Source of the DNA: Thermotogae bacterium
GTDB taxonomy: Bacteria > Thermotogota > Thermotogae > B3-G13
Reading direction: 5' to 3'
Length of the DNA stretch: 10,028 nt
Assembly: GCA_015486095.1 (NCBI GenBank)
Contig: WFSK01000271.1
Span: 1-10,028 of the forward strand
Part shown: positions 6,336-10,028 of the stretch, piece by piece
Position numbering within the stretch: the first letter of the stretch is position 1
How the letters are laid out: the number at the start of each line of letters is the position of its first letter
Notes under the pieces: generated by a model
What the model was told of the DNA's origin: nothing
What the model saw: only the letters and a program-made list of their open reading frames with translations
Database searches by the model: none
Program-made: the position numbers and the translations under genes

Positions 6336-7420
6336 AGTGCTTATCTGTTGTAGGTGCAAGGCCCCAATTCATAAAATCCGCAGTGGTTTCAAGAGAGATC
6401 AGAAGAATAAAGGATATAACAGAGACATTGATCCACACAGGGCAGCACTACGATGTCAACATGTCGAGAGTCTTCTTCGACGATATGGAAATACCAAGAC
6501 CAGATTATAACCTCAATGTCGGCTCAGGCACTCATGGGATTCAAACAGGCTTAATGCTCATAAGGCTTGAAGAATGTGTATTAAAAGAAAAACCCGATAT
6601 AATCCTTGTATATGGAGATACGAATTCTACACTTGCAGGAGCACTTGTTGGAGCAAAACTACACATCCCTGTTGCCCATGTAGAAGCGGGGTTAAGGAGT
6701 TTCGATATGCGAATGCCTGAAGAGATAAATCGTGTGCTTACCGATAGAATATCCTCAATCCTCTTTTGTCCTTCTGAAGTTGCGGTGACCAATCTCAAAA
6801 AAGAAGGGATAATTAAGGGAATATATAACGTTGGAGATGTTATGTATGATGCCATGTTATTTTATCAAGAGCTCGCGATGAAAAAGAGCAATATATTAAA
6901 GAAATTCCACCTGGAAGATCGAGAATACATCCTCGCAACTGTTCATCGTGATTTCAATACCGATAACCGAGATAACCTGAAGAATATAATAGACGCATTT
7001 ATAGAATGTGATGAAACAATAGTTTTTCCAGCCCATCCTCGAACCGTAAAGATGCTAAAGGGATTTGGATTGTACGATAGAATTCTTTCAGCTCGCAACG
7101 TTAAATTGATCGAACCTGTAGGATATCTCGACTTTATCAGATTAGAGATGGGAGCAAAGAAGATAATTACAGATTCAGGTGGGGTACAGAAGGAAGCTTA
7201 TTTTCATCACATTCCTTGCATCACGTTGAGAGATAGAACAGAATGGGTAGAATTGGTAGAAAAAGGTTGGAATGTGCTAGTAGGAACTGATAAAGAGAGA
7301 ATATTGATAGCAATAAGAGATTTTTCTGTAAACCAACAATATGAGAATAATATATACGGAGATGGAAAAGCAGGAAAAAAGATAGTGGAAGTAATAAGAG
7401 GTCAAGAGTGGAGAGCGTGA
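6332..7420 (+). CDS. wecB: Non-hydrolysing UDP-N-acetylglucosamine 2-epimerase
   Basis: A 362-aa enzyme of the usual length (about 360-380) that interconverts UDP-GlcNAc and UDP-ManNAc, the precursor for ManNAc- or ManNAcA-containing surface polysaccharides. Motifs are VGARPQFIK at 7-15 (Arg10, Lys15), HTGQHYD at 35-41, YGDTNSTLAGAL at 94-105 (Asp96), HVEAGLRSFDMRMPEE at 116-131 (Glu118, Glu131), VHR at 204-206 (His205), PAHPRT at 233-238 and TDSGGVQKEA at 280-289 (nucleotide binding). All residues known to be catalytic in E. coli WecB have counterparts. After His205-Arg206, the family's common HRxEN becomes HRDFN, losing the acidic residue. The gene overlaps the GH57 stop by 4 nt. The intact non-hydrolysing motif set argues against a hydrolysing (NeuC-type) enzyme. 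Confidence 0.94.
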   Translation: MKCLSVVGARPQFIKSAVVSREIRRIKDITETLIHTGQHYDVNMSRVFFDDMEIPRPDYNLNVGSGTHGIQTGLMLIRLEECVLKEKPDIILVYGDTNSTLAGALVGAKLHIPVAHVEAGLRSFDMRMPEEINRVLTDRISSILFCPSEVAVTNLKKEGIIKGIYNVGDVMYDAMLFYQELAMKKSNILKKFHLEDREYILATVHRDFNTDNRDNLKNIIDAFIECDETIVFPAHPRTVKMLKGFGLYDRILSARNVKLIEPVGYLDFIRLEMGAKKIITDSGGVQKEAYFHHIPCITLRDRTEWVELVEKGWNVLVGTDKERILIAIRDFSVNQQYENNIYGDGKAGKKIVEVIRGQEWRA

Positions 7421-7427
7421 TAATGAA

Positions 7428-8957
7428 GTGTTTGGCTCGCGAAGCGTGATCATCTTATCTGTAACTGCATTGATATGTCTGAGCATCTTAGCCACCTCAC
7501 CCAGCGAACTATTAGAATATATGGGAGAGAATATATCTAATCTCTCATATTTCAAGAGTCTGGTAATAGAATATGTCGACGGGGGTAGAGGAGGTGATGA
7601 AAAAAAGGTAGAAGATATCGTAAATGCTGCGATAAAACGCATAGATTTTCTCCAACGTTCGCTTAGCACTCTTGAATCGGCAAAAGAGATGTTGATATAT
7701 ACGATCTTATTGAAAGGGAAAGAAGATGTGCGCTTCGAACCTTTGGGGAGAAAGATAGAAGAGAAATTAGAACTCTTGCCACTCAGACGAGATAGACGAT
7801 TGACTTCTCTCATCGACGGTGTAATAGAAGAAAACCTCACCCTCTTTCTTTCACATCTCGGTCAAAAATTACCATTAACGAGGGAACAGGTCGATGTGAT
7901 CTTGAAGCTGCTCGATCCCCAGATAGAAAGCGTTGTGACGGATATCAAATGGAGATTGAGGCACAAAGATTATAAAAGAAGCCTGGAAAAGGCTGAGTCT
8001 CTCGAACCCATCTTCTCATACTCTCGCTCTCTGAAAGATAGGATATCGAACATGATGAATGTAGATGAAGTGTGGCTGTACGCTGGTATGAACGATGTTG
8101 ATGTTAAGAAATTTCTGGCATTATATAACGCTGCGATCATCGAGAGAAGGATGAACTTTCTGCTATCTCTCTTACGAGAGGGCCTATCCAAATACGATTA
8201 TAACACTATATTTCATATCTCCACATTTGGAAAAGGGATCCTCGAAGCGGAGGGTTTGAAAGAAGAATTATCGAATGTATATAGAAGATTTAATGAGTAT
8301 AACGAACTCTATTCTTTGGCAAAGGAGATCGTTTCCATGACCGTACGAATTCGACAAACAAAGGAAGCCACACCCTTAAAAAACATGTTCATTTCTATAG
8401 TAGATATGGGGAAGAAAATAGAAGAGAGCACTTTAACGGCTCGTTTGAACGAGAATTTGAAAGGTGCTATCGGTGTTTACAAAGATGTCATCCTGACTAT
8501 GGACCCCGATAAACAGAAGAAGATCAGGAATTTTTTGAAAAGTGAGCTAAGCAAGGAGAAAATAACTAACGATGTGATAAAAGATGGTGTAAAGGACATA
8601 CTCAGTGTATCTCCTCCTTCGCCAACAGGGGTAATTCATCATCCACATGCATCAAAAGGATATAACACATTTGTGATGACTTTATGGTTCTCACTAATAC
8701 TCATCTCTTTATTTCTAATACTTTGGTCTGCTATTCCAACCTACAGATGGGCGAGGTTATTTGGCAAAATGGGCCTTTATTCCCTTTCTATCTATCTTTA
8801 TCATAAGCTTTTATCTAAAGCCCCTGCATCTGTGGAAGTTCATTTAGGTCTGGCAGAGGTCCTCGAGCGTGCTGGAAGAAGAGCAGAGGCACAGAAGGAA
8901 TATAATCTTGCGCTGAAGTTAATATCTCCCAAAGATGAGCATGAAAAACAAGAATAA
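7428..8957 (+). CDS. Unrecognised membrane-anchored helical protein with C-terminal TPR-like motif
   Basis: I do not recognise the main body of this 509-aa protein. A hydrophobic segment at 7-22 (VIILSVTALICLSILA) looks like a signal peptide or anchor; Cys17 does not sit in a proper lipobox. Residues about 25-410 are highly charged and helix-forming, with coiled-coil-like stretches, few aromatics and almost no Cys. A second hydrophobic segment at 414-438 is a clear transmembrane helix. After it, residues about 448-500 look like a TPR unit (GLYSLSIYLYHKLLSKAP, then LGLAEVLERAGRRAEAQKEY). The predicted layout is a large extracytoplasmic helical domain, one transmembrane helix and a short cytoplasmic TPR tail. 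The start is GTG at 7428: an in-frame TAA upstream leaves no other start nearby, and GGAG is 14 nt away. It overlaps the transglycosylase gene by 23 nt, which suggests a shared envelope role. Function unknown. Confidence 0.8.
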   Translation: MFGSRSVIILSVTALICLSILATSPSELLEYMGENISNLSYFKSLVIEYVDGGRGGDEKKVEDIVNAAIKRIDFLQRSLSTLESAKEMLIYTILLKGKEDVRFEPLGRKIEEKLELLPLRRDRRLTSLIDGVIEENLTLFLSHLGQKLPLTREQVDVILKLLDPQIESVVTDIKWRLRHKDYKRSLEKAESLEPIFSYSRSLKDRISNMMNVDEVWLYAGMNDVDVKKFLALYNAAIIERRMNFLLSLLREGLSKYDYNTIFHISTFGKGILEAEGLKEELSNVYRRFNEYNELYSLAKEIVSMTVRIRQTKEATPLKNMFISIVDMGKKIEESTLTARLNENLKGAIGVYKDVILTMDPDKQKKIRNFLKSELSKEKITNDVIKDGVKDILSVSPPSPTGVIHHPHASKGYNTFVMTLWFSLILISLFLILWSAIPTYRWARLFGKMGLYSLSIYLYHKLLSKAPASVEVHLGLAEVLERAGRRAEAQKEYNLALKLISPKDEHEKQE

Positions 8958-9450
8958 GATAACAATCCTATTTATACTTTCTCTGATCCTTATTTTTATC
9001 ATCGCCATCTACAGACTCTTCCCTTTGCTTTATACGAAGGAAATTTCTTCTATTGCTCATGAATACAATGTGGATCCGAAGCTCGTTATGGCAGTGGTAC
9101 GAGTAGAATCCAGCTTTAGAGCTAACGTTCGATCTCCTCGTAATGCCATAGGTCTAATGCAAATAACACCGGATACGGGGAGGTGGATAGCTTCGAAGAT
9201 GGGTGTAGATTTTCAGGAGGCAGATCTGCTGGAGCCGCAAGCGAATTTGAGGTTTGGTATATGGTATCTGAGATATCTTATGAATAGATTTAATAACAAT
9301 ATAGATGATGTATTGAAGGCCTATAATGCTGGCATATATGCGATTGGCTCAACACATTCTCTCTCTTCGGAAACTGTAAATTATGTGCATAAGGTTAAAG
9401 AAGCGTATATAATATATAAAATGCTTTATCCATTTTGGCAAAGAAGGTGA
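8935..9450 (+). CDS. Membrane-anchored lytic transglycosylase, SLT family
   Basis: A 171-aa protein with a positively charged start and a hydrophobic segment at about 9-27, acting as a signal anchor, followed directly by a goose-type/SLT lysozyme-like domain. Catalytic Glu58 lies in VVRVESSFRAN; GLMQIT at 73-78, the N-LRFGIWYL segment at 104-112 and AYNAG at 129-133 complete the family signature. It would cleave the MurNAc-GlcNAc bond of peptidoglycan, forming 1,6-anhydroMurNAc, outside the membrane. The size fits the small single-domain Slt/MltE-like members. ATG at 8935 is followed two codons later by another ATG (8941); either could be used. The start lies 23 nt inside the preceding gene, giving probable translational coupling with the 509-aa membrane protein. 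The stop carries the next gene's Shine-Dalgarno (AAGGTG). Confidence 0.93.
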   Translation: MSMKNKNKITILFILSLILIFIIAIYRLFPLLYTKEISSIAHEYNVDPKLVMAVVRVESSFRANVRSPRNAIGLMQITPDTGRWIASKMGVDFQEADLLEPQANLRFGIWYLRYLMNRFNNNIDDVLKAYNAGIYAIGSTHSLSSETVNYVHKVKEAYIIYKMLYPFWQRR

Positions 9451-9454
9451 TGTT

Positions 9455-10028
9455 ATGAAATTAGTAACTCGAGAAGAAATGAGGATGTTAGATTGGAATG
9501 CGATAAACGAGTACAAAATACCTGCTCCCGTATTGATGGAAAATGCGGGTATTGCAGTAGCACTCGCCATAGAAGATAAAGTGGAATCACTCCACGATAA
9601 GAGTATTAGTGTATTGATAGGGAAGGGGAATAATGGTGGAGACGGGATGGTGGTAGCACGTACTCTATTTAACATGGGAGTAGATACCCGCTGTTTTGTC
9701 TTAACTGACCCTTCCGCGTTCAAGAAAGAAGCCAAAATGAATTATGACATATTGGAAAAGATCGGCATCGAAATAGACGTAGTAGATGCTTCTAATAAAC
9801 TGAATATACTTCGAGATGCATTGCTTGAGACAGATATCGTAGTAGATGCCATATTTGGCACAGGGTTAGAGGGGAATGTAAAATCACCGTATTCGGAAGT
9901 AATAGACCTCGTAAATTCTTTCAGACACTTGACGGTCTTTTCTGTGGATGTTCCAAGTGGTGTAGATAGTAATACAGGGAAGGTACTTGGTAACGCAATA
10001 AAAGCAGACTACACGATAACGTTTGGAC
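9455..10028 (+). CDS. nnr: NAD(P)H-hydrate epimerase (YjeF N-terminal domain of Nnr), cut by window edge
   Basis: A 191-codon fragment open to the right edge. It matches the YjeF_N domain, which epimerises R- and S-NAD(P)HX so the dehydratase can repair damaged NAD(P)H. Motifs are VLMENAG at 26-32, GKGNNGGDG at 56-64 (a Rossmann-like phosphate loop typical of the family), VVDAIFGTGL at 129-138 and SVDVPSGVD at 163-171. The ATG at 9455 is preceded by AAGGTG 5 nt upstream and lies 4 nt after the transglycosylase stop, so it belongs to the same operon. In most bacteria the epimerase is fused to an ADP/ATP-dependent dehydratase (YjeF_C). That half would lie outside the window, so whether this copy is fused is not visible. 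It is a housekeeping repair enzyme with no evident functional link to its envelope-related neighbours. Confidence 0.93.
   Translation, partial: MKLVTREEMRMLDWNAINEYKIPAPVLMENAGIAVALAIEDKVESLHDKSISVLIGKGNNGGDGMVVARTLFNMGVDTRCFVLTDPSAFKKEAKMNYDILEKIGIEIDVVDASNKLNILRDALLETDIVVDAIFGTGLEGNVKSPYSEVIDLVNSFRHLTVFSVDVPSGVDSNTGKVLGNAIKADYTITFG

Noticed and set aside
7277..7840. Minus-strand 187-codon ORF across the wecB / 509-aa gene junction
   Set aside because: It is Ser/Phe/Tyr-rich, antisense to two well-supported frames, and has no recognisable domain; it is a shadow ORF.

Overview
The window is about 10 kb of moderately AT-rich bacterial DNA with very tight gene packing. The gene set contains a two-subunit iron-sulfur (class I) fumarase, sigma-54, a GH57 alpha-glucan enzyme paired with a DUF4912 protein, and a non-hydrolysing UDP-GlcNAc 2-epimerase. 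Together with heavy use of AGA (Arg) and ATA (Ile) codons, this suggests an anaerobic and possibly thermophilic bacterium, perhaps from a poorly sampled lineage. The lineage is an inference; no rRNA or phylogenetic marker is present to settle it.

Region 1 (1-913, minus strand) holds the class I fumarate hydratase (or related L-tartrate dehydratase) pair. The alpha subunit is complete. Its partner beta gene enters from the left edge and overlaps the alpha gene by 20 nt, starting at a TTG codon behind a clear Shine-Dalgarno sequence.

Region 2 (914-1288) is a 375-nt divergent intergenic region between fumarase and rpoN. It contains an imperfect direct repeat with a period of about 125 nt. The first copy carries a perfect AGGAGG ahead of a 41-codon ORF, whose TGA stop overlaps the ATG of a six-codon Cys-rich mini-ORF in the second copy. 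A TATAAT box lies only about 10 nt before the rpoN start codon.

Region 3 (1289 to the right edge, plus strand) is a single run of nine co-directional genes whose gaps never exceed 14 nt, with several ATGA- or TAATG-type overlaps, so it is probably one operon. The order is rpoN (sigma-54), thiN (thiamine pyrophosphokinase), yfcE-type phosphodiesterase, a DUF4912 protein with SAP/Rho-N-like N-terminal repeats, a GH57 1,4-alpha-glucan branching-type enzyme, wecB (UDP-GlcNAc 2-epimerase), an unrecognised 509-aa membrane-anchored helical protein with a C-terminal TPR-like motif, a membrane-anchored SLT-family lytic transglycosylase, and the N-terminal epimerase part of nnr (NAD(P)HX repair), which runs off the edge.

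Functionally the operon mixes a regulator (sigma-54), cofactor and metabolite housekeeping (ThiN, Nnr, YfcE-like), glucan metabolism (DUF4912 + GH57) and envelope glycan work (WecB, lytic transglycosylase, membrane/TPR protein). I do not see a defence system, mobile element, CRISPR array, tRNA or rRNA. The least explained parts are the repeat-bearing leader of rpoN, the DUF4912-GH57 pair, and the 509-aa protein whose gene overlaps the transglycosylase gene.
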